Shown here: piece after piece, positions 36,753-44,103 of the stretch
How positions within the stretch are numbered: position 1 is the stretch's first letter
Layout of the letters: each line of letters starts with the position of its first letter
Assembly: GCF_000023705.1 (NCBI RefSeq)
Contig: NC_012968.1
Location: forward strand, 1,860,001-1,924,000
Length of the DNA: 64,000 nt
Direction of reading: 5' to 3'
Source: Methylotenera mobilis JLW8
GTDB lineage: Bacteria > Pseudomonadota > Gammaproteobacteria > Burkholderiales > Methylophilaceae
Notes under the pieces: model-generated
Databases searched by the model: none
What the model saw: only the letters and a program-made list of their open reading frames with translations
Told to the model about the DNA's origin: nothing
Position numbers and translations under genes: made by a program

Positions 36753-37652
36753 TCATTTAAACAAGCTAAGCAAACGCGATTTAATGCTGGCTAACTTCTG
36801 CTTCATAGACTGCTGCTCATGGGCTTGAAACAGCTTTTTCGCGCGCTTTTCCCGTTTTTTTGCGAGCTTACGCACGTCAGCTTTCACCTGCTCGCTGTCA
36901 TGTGGCCTTGCTACGTAAAGCGTATGTCTAGACTCACCGGAATCATTGCTAATTGGCATTGCCGTATAATAGTAAAGCGCAATTGACCGGCGACTAACGC
37001 CGTCCGGCAACGTCAAAGGGTCAGGATGACCATGAAAACTATCTTCATCGGTATTGAATATCACGCAGCGGTTAAAAACAGGAGAAACACTTTTCACCAT
37101 AGCGGTCATTTCCCTATCCCACAACTCAAGCTTGCCACCGTATGCGTCTTGCCAATCTTTATTGAGGTAAATTAGCAGGTTAACGCGCCTTAAGGTTTGC
37201 AGCGACTCGTTCACCCTAAAATCAGCGTGGATACCCAGCAGGCCGCCGTTGCTTGTTTCATGCAAGCCACCACCTGAAAAATACGGATCAGGTAACAGGC
37301 CGCGAATATTGGTCACGCCTTCTAAAAACTGCAGCATAGCTGCCGAGTTAAAAAAGGCAAACGCATCACGCATGTAAACATCACAGTCATAAGGCAGTAT
37401 CTGGCGCTTATGCGTACCGCCATAACCTTTCTGATAGGTCTTGTCGTGTGCTTTAGCATCTTCTGGAAAATGTGCCAACAACTGTTCCGCCATTTCGGCA
37501 GGCAAAAAGTTATCAATCACTATGTGCGGGTATGGCTCTGCAAAAGCATACTCACCCATCAAATCTTCGCCTATCGCACGCGATACCGCCTGATCCAGCA
37601 CAAAACCATCGGTAGACTCAATTGGTAACAGTGATTTAACGTCGCTCATCAT
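36753..37652 (-). CDS. 2-oxoglutarate/Fe(II)-dependent oxygenase
   Basis: 299 residues. The double-stranded beta-helix Fe site is visible: GIHADFRVNE supplies His-x-Asp, SFHGHPDPLTL the distal His, and SRRSIALYYY the 2OG-binding Arg. FSGGGLHETSNGGLLGIHAD precedes it. A basic lysine-rich C-terminus follows. The start overlaps the stop of the upstream GT2 gene by one base (TAATG), so they are coupled. Known LPS-modifying oxygenases (LpxO, KdoO) make a lipid A/Kdo hydroxylation role plausible; the substrate cannot be read from sequence. Confidence 0.8.
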   Translation of the reverse strand: MMSDVKSLLPIESTDGFVLDQAVSRAIGEDLMGEYAFAEPYPHIVIDNFLPAEMAEQLLAHFPEDAKAHDKTYQKGYGGTHKRQILPYDCDVYMRDAFAFFNSAAMLQFLEGVTNIRGLLPDPYFSGGGLHETSNGGLLGIHADFRVNESLQTLRRVNLLIYLNKDWQDAYGGKLELWDREMTAMVKSVSPVFNRCVIFNTDEDSFHGHPDPLTLPDGVSRRSIALYYYTAMPISNDSGESRHTLYVARPHDSEQVKADVRKLAKKREKRAKKLFQAHEQQSMKQKLASIKSRLLSLFK

Positions 37653-38455
37653 TAACTCTCAAACTTTTTCAAAATTGATTTTTTCCTTTTCACACGGCGA
37701 TTCATATCGCTATACAACGCGCGCAAGCCCACGGTACCGGCTTCAATATGATCTAGAAACTTGAACAGTTTCATCGGTGATACGACCTTCAGCTTATAAC
37801 CATCCTGCTTTAATTTGTCTTGCAATGCATAGCCGGGGATACGGTTTTCCATCAGGAACACGTAGCCCTGCTGCTTCATCAACTTAACATTCCATAAAGC
37901 AAAAAAGCTTTTTAAATACGCCTCAACATAAGGCTTAGGTTGCCTTGCGTTCAAACCAAAAAACAGTTTAAATCTTCTGGAGTAATGCTTACAGAACCTT
38001 GAACTAATACGCCATGCGGTACGCAAATACCCACGATTCAGCTGCTCCAGGCAACCCACTGCCGCCACCTTTCCATCGGCGAGGCAGAACTTTAACGCCC
38101 AGCCAAAAACGCTAGCGTCGTAGATAAAGGTATCTGTGTGCATCAGGAATAAATAATCTGTTTTGATTTGCTGCAAAATCAGATCTAAACCTCTACCGTG
38201 CGCCACAAAGCCTTCTTCATGCTCGGTGGGCGCTCTTTCAATCAAATGAATCCAATCCAGCGTACGTAAGTATTCAACACTCTCATCTTGAGAGTGATTA
38301 TCCACCACCCAGACATCCACACTGTTAGGGTCAAGATCTGCACTATCCAGATGTTTTTTTAATAACTCTAGGCAAATCTTAGTGAGTTCTAAGGTCTTGT
38401 AATTAACTAACGCAATGCTAAATTTAGGCAAAGCTTGAGTAGGCGTAGTGTTCAA
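37652..38455 (-). CDS. Family 2 glycosyltransferase
   Basis: 267 residues. FSIALVNYKTLELTKICLELL is the GT2 start, VWVVDNHSQDESVEYL follows, and DYLFLMHTDTFIYD has the metal-binding D-x-D variant (HTD). A basic C-terminal segment (DMNRRVKRKKSILKK) suggests membrane association. Coupled to the oxygenase gene. Probably adds a sugar to the LPS core; donor unknown. The gap to the InaA-type gene upstream is 30 bp. Confidence 0.85.
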   Translation of the reverse strand: MNTTPTQALPKFSIALVNYKTLELTKICLELLKKHLDSADLDPNSVDVWVVDNHSQDESVEYLRTLDWIHLIERAPTEHEEGFVAHGRGLDLILQQIKTDYLFLMHTDTFIYDASVFGWALKFCLADGKVAAVGCLEQLNRGYLRTAWRISSRFCKHYSRRFKLFFGLNARQPKPYVEAYLKSFFALWNVKLMKQQGYVFLMENRIPGYALQDKLKQDGYKLKVVSPMKLFKFLDHIEAGTVGLRALYSDMNRRVKRKKSILKKFES

Positions 38456-38485
38456 TTTAATTCCATGGGTAGAATGGGTTTAATC

Positions 38486-39262
38486 TTATCTTCTCGAGCG
38501 CTTAATAATCAATCGGCACAATATTTTGCTCAAAAAATTCAGTTTATTAATATGCAAATAGTGCTTAAAGAAAGCCAACCTTTGCGTAAAGCGCCAGCCT
38601 TCAGCATGGCGATTCAATGCCGCCAAATCAAAGAAAGCGCGAAACATGAACCAGCGGCTAGCTCTGGTTTTTTCCAAGTCTATCAAGGCAATTTCCGGGG
38701 CACCTTCAGCATCTTTAACAAAAATATGCTTAGGATACAACGCCCTATGCACTAAGCCAAAGTCATGAAAACGACGAATTTCTTCTGCAATTTTTTGTAT
38801 CAACACCATTTGCTGCTTGCGGCTCACATTGGCACGTAAGTCGTCAGATAAAACATCCAGCGGCTGATACTCGTTCAAAGCTACCGTCATCAACACCGCA
38901 CGCTGATGCTCGCCGCTGCCGTGCTCCGCATAAAAGGCCACTTTAGGCGCATGAAACTGACGCGCTTCTAAAAACTGCAGCCATGCAAACTCACGTCTGA
39001 AGGTTGGCTCGCCACTTAGTGGATGCAGCAAGGTTTTGCGGCCATGATTTTGCTGCTTTTTTACAAATAAAAATAGCGGGCTTGCGCCATTATGCTCCAG
39101 CGCGATGCGTCCAACGCCACTCCAGCCACCACGACGATGATTCGGTTCTTCAAACCATTGAATTTCATAATCCCAAACCGCATCAAAACGATTGAGCTGG
39201 TGCTGGCTTAAAATGGAAGTATGCCGAGATGAAATAAATGGCGCAGTGAATGATGTTGTCAT
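38486..39262 (-). CDS. InaA-type LPS kinase family protein
   Basis: 258 residues. IQWFEEPNHRRGGWSGVGRI near 34-53 is the InaA hallmark, and ALIDLEKTRASRW gives the metal-binding DLEK. The catalytic loop reads LVHRALYPKHIFV: where canonical kinases have His-x-Asp, this one has His-Arg-Ala. E. coli InaA also lacks that Asp, so this is family-typical rather than decay. The function of such members is not settled. It begins the minus-strand five-gene run that ends with the carbamoyltransferase and is divergent from the acyltransferase gene. Confidence 0.82.
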   Translation of the reverse strand: MTTSFTAPFISSRHTSILSQHQLNRFDAVWDYEIQWFEEPNHRRGGWSGVGRIALEHNGASPLFLFVKKQQNHGRKTLLHPLSGEPTFRREFAWLQFLEARQFHAPKVAFYAEHGSGEHQRAVLMTVALNEYQPLDVLSDDLRANVSRKQQMVLIQKIAEEIRRFHDFGLVHRALYPKHIFVKDAEGAPEIALIDLEKTRASRWFMFRAFFDLAALNRHAEGWRFTQRLAFFKHYLHINKLNFLSKILCRLIIKRSRR

Positions 39263-39375
39263 GAATGAAAATTTAGCTAATAATTCTTTATGCGTAGACT
39301 AGTCTTTTACGTATACCAGAGGATTATATCAGTTAATCCAGATTCACTCCTCTAGCCTTTATCCCCTGCTATGCT

Positions 39376-40260
39376 ATGATTTCAACAATGTTTAAACTGC
39401 TACTCAAGCCCCTTTCTTCACTCTCGCTTCCAACTATCCATAAATTAGGCACTGCACTGGGAAAACTCCTCTATTTATTGATGCCCCAAGCCAAAACTAT
39501 TATTACTGAAAATCTCACACAAAGCGGCTTAATGCCTCAAGGCTGCGAGATGAAAGCGCTAATTAAACTGAACATGGCTGAGGCTGGAAAATCGCTGCTA
39601 GAGAGCCTAGCGCTATGGCAAAAAGATGATCAAGAAGTCTTGTCGTGGGTGAAGCCTTGTGCCGATTGGCATGTGGTGGAAGAAGCGATTGCCAAGAAAA
39701 AAGGGATAATTTTCTTAACGCCGCATATGGGCAGCTTTGAAATCACTTCTATTTTTTACGGCGCACATCACCCCATTACCGTGCTGTATCGCCGTCCAAA
39801 ATTACACTGGTTACATGCATTAACAATAGCTGGCCGCACTCGCCAGCAGGTGAAGTTAGCGCCAGCTAACCTGCAAGGCGTACGTACCCTGATACAAGCA
39901 TTAAAACGTGGTGAGGCGGTAGGCATTTTACCTGACCAGGTACCAGGCAGAGGCGAAGGCGAATGGGCACCCTTTTTCGGCAAGCCCGCATACACCATGA
40001 CTTTAGTGGGAAAATTAGCAGAGAAGACCGGTGCTACCGTGATTATGGTGTTTGGCGAGCGCCTAAGTAACGGTGAGGGGTTTCAGGTACATATGACCAA
40101 ACTGGAAGAAGGTGCCGTTGCCACACCCGCGTTGTTAAACCAAGCGATAGAGCAGCAGGTAAGTAACAATATTGTGCAGTATTTATGGCAATACCCGCGC
40201 TACAGGGTAAGAAACCGCGTACTCAAACGCGAGCAAAGAAAAGCAGAAAACGACCTTTAA
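39376..40260 (+). CDS. Lipid A late acyltransferase (LpxL/HtrB family)
   Basis: 294 residues; ATG at 39388 is an equally good start because neither has a clear ribosome site. HxxxxD is in LTPHMGSFEITSIFYG (His-x4-Glu variant: HMGSFE), then VLYRRPKLHWL and LPDQVPGRGEGEWAPFFGKPA (first part LPDQVPGRGEGEW) and the C-terminal QYLWQYPRYR. The family adds a secondary acyl chain to lipid A after Kdo addition. It is flanked by minus-strand LPS genes, so it probably has its own promoter. Confidence 0.9.
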   Translation: MISTMFKLLLKPLSSLSLPTIHKLGTALGKLLYLLMPQAKTIITENLTQSGLMPQGCEMKALIKLNMAEAGKSLLESLALWQKDDQEVLSWVKPCADWHVVEEAIAKKKGIIFLTPHMGSFEITSIFYGAHHPITVLYRRPKLHWLHALTIAGRTRQQVKLAPANLQGVRTLIQALKRGEAVGILPDQVPGRGEGEWAPFFGKPAYTMTLVGKLAEKTGATVIMVFGERLSNGEGFQVHMTKLEEGAVATPALLNQAIEQQVSNNIVQYLWQYPRYRVRNRVLKREQRKAENDL

Positions 40261-40385
40261 ACACACACGTGTTATCAGACTATGCTTGGTTATCTGGTCA
40301 TGTAGTGTCATGCCCTGCTTGGTTACTAAACGCTTGGCATCGTCAAAGTTTAAATGTAAGGACCTAACCACATAACATCAACCGC

Positions 40386-41207
40386 TTAATCGACTGCAGC
40401 GTGCTCTTGTTGTAACCGCTTCTGAAACTTAGCACTGTGAAATTTGGCATAGAGTTTACCTGCCCTTGCGGTAACACTTTGCCAAAAACCAGCGCCCACC
40501 TCAGAAAAATCAGCTGCATAATAGCGCTTGAAGCGCAGGTAATCGCGCGCGGTTAGCCCAACATCCATGCTGGAAAAATACAAGCCAGCAATATCCTTCA
40601 TGACCGCCTTCATCGCAGGCCGTGCATGAACTTGCATACGGTGCAAATCAATTAAATATAGTTTGATCTGGTTTTGCTGCAAAGCCTGCGCATCCAAACA
40701 CAAATGGCAAAGATAAAAGTCTCTATGATTCAGCCCGCTTTGATGCAGTGTCCTTGAGAGCGCTGCTACAGCAATGATGAGGCGCCTTTTAAAGCGAGCA
40801 TCCGGCGGATTGCTCACCCAGTTCGCACATAAGTCTTCTAAAGAAATAATATCGCCTAAATCTTTGGTGATGATAAAAGACTGCTGCGTCGCCGGATTAC
40901 AGCCACGCACCCCGTAGCCGACTAGGGGCGTAGTGTCGATACCAATCTCATTCAACTTCTGAATTGCGCGCACCTCGGTAAGTGCACCCAGAATTGGCTT
41001 TTTAAAGCTTAAAAAACTCTTAAAAATCTCTCGCCAACCCACGCCAAAGTGCTGCTTCACAAAGTAGCTTTCATCCCCAAACTGCACCTGCACCGTGCGC
41101 CTACCAGTTACATTACGGTACACTCGCCCCCGCAATTGCATAATCTGAGCAAATGCATCTACACCTAAATGCTTACTGATAAAAGCTGGTAAATCTAGTT
41201 TAGCCAC
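40386..41207 (-). CDS. waaP: LPS core heptose(I) kinase WaaP
   Basis: Phosphorylates O-4 of the first heptose, using ATP. About 273 residues from GTG 41207, where AAAGG sits 8 nt upstream; another GTG at 41216 is possible. YFVKQHFGVGWREIFKSFLSFKKP with the ATP-anchoring Lys (first part YFVKQHFGVGWREIF), TEVRAIQKL with the Glu, and the catalytic LNHRDFYLCHLCLD plus LIDLHRMQ match WaaP. It overlaps the 3' end of waaG by 8 bp and is convergent with the acyltransferase gene. Confidence 0.93.
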   Translation of the reverse strand: MAKLDLPAFISKHLGVDAFAQIMQLRGRVYRNVTGRRTVQVQFGDESYFVKQHFGVGWREIFKSFLSFKKPILGALTEVRAIQKLNEIGIDTTPLVGYGVRGCNPATQQSFIITKDLGDIISLEDLCANWVSNPPDARFKRRLIIAVAALSRTLHQSGLNHRDFYLCHLCLDAQALQQNQIKLYLIDLHRMQVHARPAMKAVMKDIAGLYFSSMDVGLTARDYLRFKRYYAADFSEVGAGFWQSVTARAGKLYAKFHSAKFQKRLQQEHAAVD

Positions 41208-42345
41208 GACAGCCACCTTTGGTTTGCGCTAGCGCGATAATGTAATCCGCTTCAGCACTATCTGACGATGTATTCTTAATATTGTTCGTGTAACGCATGC
41301 CATTATCTCGCCATGTAGCCTGCTGCTGCGACTGCAACATTTGCATCAGCGCGCGGTTCATTTCAGCTTGAGTATAAGGCGCAGGTAGTACCACGCCAGC
41401 ATCGGCCTGTGCGATGTGCGGTGCATAACCGCACACATCGGTTACCAGCACCGGCAAGCCCGCAGTCATCGCTTCAATCAGCACCAGGCCTGCGAGCTCT
41501 GAGCGTGCCGGATGCGCGAACACATCAGCACCCAGCATCAAATCGGCAACATCGGCACGGCCGCCCACAGGCAAGCAACGATGGGCAATGCTGCGCTTCT
41601 CACAATAAGCAGCGATATTACTATTTGACTCATACTCCCCTATCGCAACCAGCCAAGTTTTGTCTTGCAGGTCTTTGGGTAGGGCAGCCATCGCATCAAT
41701 GACCCGGTCTACCCCTTTGCGTATAAACGCAGAGCCTACCGTCAGCACGATATTAGCATCTGCCGGCAAACTAAACTGCTGTCGCGCATAACTGCGGCAC
41801 TGTTCGCGATCTTTATTAGCAAACTTGTCGGCTGGAATACTAGGCGGCAGCAGATGGAATCTTGCGTCTGGCGTGGCATACCACTGTTGAAAGCTAAGTT
41901 TTTCGCGTTCAGTAAGTAACAGGATTTGACAAGTGCTATTCACACCCATCACCGCCTCTTCTGCTGCGGCAAAAAAGCGATAGCGCCCGGTCATGCGATA
42001 AAACCACGAGCGCTCTTCATGCGCACGCTGAACGAAACAAGGATCTGCTGCATAATACACATCCAGACCAGCCATACGATTAAAGCCAACCACCAAATCT
42101 ACAGGCTGCTGCTGTAGCTTTTGCTGCATGGCTTGAATCAGCGACTGATGTCGTTGATGGTTTAACCAGCCACGGCTAGGTAAAATCTCCACACGGATAC
42201 GCGCATCAGGCATATCACCACGCCACTCACCTGTATAAATAGTCACCTCATGCCCAGCAGCCACACAGTCATGGGCAATACGCAGCATATCGCGCTGCAC
42301 GCCGCCATAAGGAAACACTTTAAAAATAAGAAATGCAAACTTCAA
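41200..42345 (-). CDS. waaG: LPS core alpha-1,3-glucosyltransferase WaaG (GT4)
   Basis: Adds the first hexose of the outer core to heptose II. The product from TTG 42345 begins LKFAFLIFKVFPYGGVQRDMLRIA, which matches the WaaG N-terminus (first part LKFAFLIFKVFPYGG); a longer ATG start at 42405 would overlap waaC, so I prefer the TTG although the ribosome site is weak. VLTVGSAFIRKGVDRVIDAM and the GT4 E-x7-E segment AHPARSELAGLVLIEAMTAGLP are present. About 381 residues. It is divergent from waaC across about 60 bp and overlaps waaP. Confidence 0.92.
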   Translation of the reverse strand: MKFAFLIFKVFPYGGVQRDMLRIAHDCVAAGHEVTIYTGEWRGDMPDARIRVEILPSRGWLNHQRHQSLIQAMQQKLQQQPVDLVVGFNRMAGLDVYYAADPCFVQRAHEERSWFYRMTGRYRFFAAAEEAVMGVNSTCQILLLTEREKLSFQQWYATPDARFHLLPPSIPADKFANKDREQCRSYARQQFSLPADANIVLTVGSAFIRKGVDRVIDAMAALPKDLQDKTWLVAIGEYESNSNIAAYCEKRSIAHRCLPVGGRADVADLMLGADVFAHPARSELAGLVLIEAMTAGLPVLVTDVCGYAPHIAQADAGVVLPAPYTQAEMNRALMQMLQSQQQATWRDNGMRYTNNIKNTSSDSAEADYIIALAQTKGGCRG

Positions 42346-42405
42346 TGGACTAGGAAACTTTATACAGGGGATGAAAAAATCTAATTGTATGCGAAAATGC
42401 CACAT

Positions 42406-43365
42406 ATGCTGAAACTGCTTATCGTTAAAACTTCGTCATTAGGCGATGTCATTCATAATCTACCTATCATCCATGATATCCGCACTCAATATCCAAATGC
42501 TGAGATTGACTGGGTAGTGGAAGAAAGCTTTGCTGATATCCCCAAGCTGCACCCCGGCGTGAACCGTGTAATTCCAGTCGCACTACGCAGATGGCGCAAA
42601 GCAATTTTTAACCAAAATACCTGGGCTGAAATTAAAGCAGCCAAGCGCAGCATCAGCCAACATTCTTATGATGTGATTTTAGATACGCAAGGATTAATTA
42701 AAAGCGGCCTGATTACAGCAATGAGTCATGGGCATAAACATGGCTTTGATAAAAACTCCGCACGCGAACCACTCGCTAGCCACTTTTACAATACCAGCCA
42801 CCCGGTAACACGCAATCAACATGCGGTAGCCAGAATCCGCACACTGGCTGCACTCACTTTTGACTACAGCATTCCCACTGACTTACCTAATTACGGCATT
42901 GCCGCTTCTGCACAAGCTGACATAAATCTAACATCTCCTTACGTGGTGGGGCTACACGGTACCAGCCGTGACAGTAAATTATGGCCAGTCGCACACTGGA
43001 TTCAACTAGGAACGGAATTAGCCAAGCTAAATTTACAGTTAGTCCTACCTTGGGCCAGCGCCGCCGAGCATCAACGCGCACAGCAAATTGCAGGCGCACT
43101 GCACAACGCCCACGTATTGCCCAAACAACGTATTGCACAACTCGCCACTATCATCAGCCAAGCCCAGGCCGCAGTCGGCGTAGACACTGGTCTATCACAC
43201 TTAAGTGTGGCATTAAGCATTCCCACTGTGGCGATTTACACTGATACCAACCCTGCGCTGACTGGCGTATATGCAGGCGCGCACGCCCCTGCCATTAACC
43301 TTGGCAATATCAATCAAACCCCAACACATGCGCAAGTAATAGACGCCCTCAAAAATATTCTATAA
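42406..43365 (+). CDS. waaC: LPS heptosyltransferase I
   Basis: Adds the first heptose to Kdo. About 319 residues from ATG 42406; the start MLKLLIVKTSSLGDVIHNLP is the WaaC signature (VKTSSxGDV). The C-terminal half has VVGLHGTSRDSKLWP and VGVDTGLSHLSVALSIPTVAIYTDTNP (first part VGVDTGLSHLSVAL). Earlier in-frame codons (TTG 42385, ATG 42397) exist. Divergent from waaG; the 3' end lies just before the grpE promoter. Confidence 0.96.
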   Translation: MLKLLIVKTSSLGDVIHNLPIIHDIRTQYPNAEIDWVVEESFADIPKLHPGVNRVIPVALRRWRKAIFNQNTWAEIKAAKRSISQHSYDVILDTQGLIKSGLITAMSHGHKHGFDKNSAREPLASHFYNTSHPVTRNQHAVARIRTLAALTFDYSIPTDLPNYGIAASAQADINLTSPYVVGLHGTSRDSKLWPVAHWIQLGTELAKLNLQLVLPWASAAEHQRAQQIAGALHNAHVLPKQRIAQLATIISQAQAAVGVDTGLSHLSVALSIPTVAIYTDTNPALTGVYAGAHAPAINLGNINQTPTHAQVIDALKNIL

Positions 43366-43381
43366 AAATTTTGCAAGTTGG

Positions 43382-43409
43382 CTTGAATTCCACTTCTGCA
43401 TCCCCACAT
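43382..43409 (+). promoter_or_regulatory. Sigma-32 promoter of grpE
   Basis: CTTGAA (43382-43387), 14 nt, then CCCCACAT (43402-43409) matches the E. coli sigma-32 pattern CTTGAA-N(13-16)-CCCCATNT with one mismatch. It lies 35 bp before grpE. An inverted repeat CACTTCTG/CAGAAGTG (43391-43398 and 43413-43420, 14-nt spacer) encloses the -10 element. Confidence 0.8.
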
Positions 43410-43443
43410 TCACAGAAGTGTTAATAATGAACCGGGGACAACC

Positions 43444-43950
43444 ATGCAAGACGAACAATCTACGCCGCAACCTGAGCTAGAAACAGCAACAGAAAATGTA
43501 CAAACACCAGAAGCAAAAATTGCTGAACTGGAAGCTGCACTTGAAGAAGCAAAAGCCAGCGTACTTTATGTAAAAGCTGAAGGTGAAAACATTCGCCGCC
43601 GCGCTGTTGACGATATCGACAAAGCACGTAAATTTGCTTTAGAGAAGTTTTCAGGTGAGTTACTGGCGGTAAAAGACAGCTTGGACGCAGCACTCGCTAT
43701 TGAAGCGACTGAAGTTCAAAGCTACAAAGATGGTGTGGAACTGACCGCTAAACAATTATCTAGCGTATTTGAAAAATTCAACATTGCCGAAATCAGCCCA
43801 CTGGGTGAAAAGTTCGACCCGAACAAACATCAGGCTATTTCAATGTTAGAAAACAGTGGCGAACCAAACACAGTGACTAGCGTACTGCAAAAAGGCTACA
43901 CATTAAATGATCGCGTATTACGCCCTGCATTAGTGATGGTGGCCAAATAA
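43444..43950 (+). CDS. grpE: Nucleotide exchange factor GrpE
   Basis: Releases ADP from DnaK. 168 residues. A long N-terminal acidic coiled coil ([37 protein letters not shown], first part [15 protein letters not shown]) is followed by the beta domain: [19 protein letters not shown] and [25 protein letters not shown], the family signature. Ribosome site GGGGA lies 5 nt upstream of the ATG. A direct repeat TAGAAAAAGTACTT / TAGAAAAACACTT follows the stop (43964 and 43983). Confidence 0.97.
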   Translation: MQDEQSTPQPELETATENVQTPEAKIAELEAALEEAKASVLYVKAEGENIRRRAVDDIDKARKFALEKFSGELLAVKDSLDAALAIEATEVQSYKDGVELTAKQLSSVFEKFNIAEISPLGEKFDPNKHQAISMLENSGEPNTVTSVLQKGYTLNDRVLRPALVMVAK

Positions 43951-43992
43951 TTCGTTTTTTCTGTAGAAAAAGTACTTCTATTTAGAAAAACA

Positions 43993-44020
43993 CTTGAATT
44001 TAAAAAAACAATCTCCATCT
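43993..44020 (+). promoter_or_regulatory. Sigma-32 promoter of dnaK
   Basis: CTTGAA (43993-43998), a 14-nt spacer, then CTCCATCT (44013-44020) is one base from the sigma-32 -10 consensus CCCCATNT. It lies 83 bp before the dnaK ATG and has the same 14-nt spacing as the grpE promoter. Confidence 0.8.
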
Positions 44021-44103
44021 AGCAAACAAGGTTATCAATTAAGCTGTTTTTAAGCTTTAGCGCTAAAAGCAGTTGGAACAAATTTAAAGTAAAAGGAAAT
44101 AAA

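Noticed and set aside
20581-43365. The LPS region as a mobile genomic island
   Set aside because: No integrase, transposase, flanking repeat or tRNA was seen, and the base usage looks like that of the neighbours by eye.
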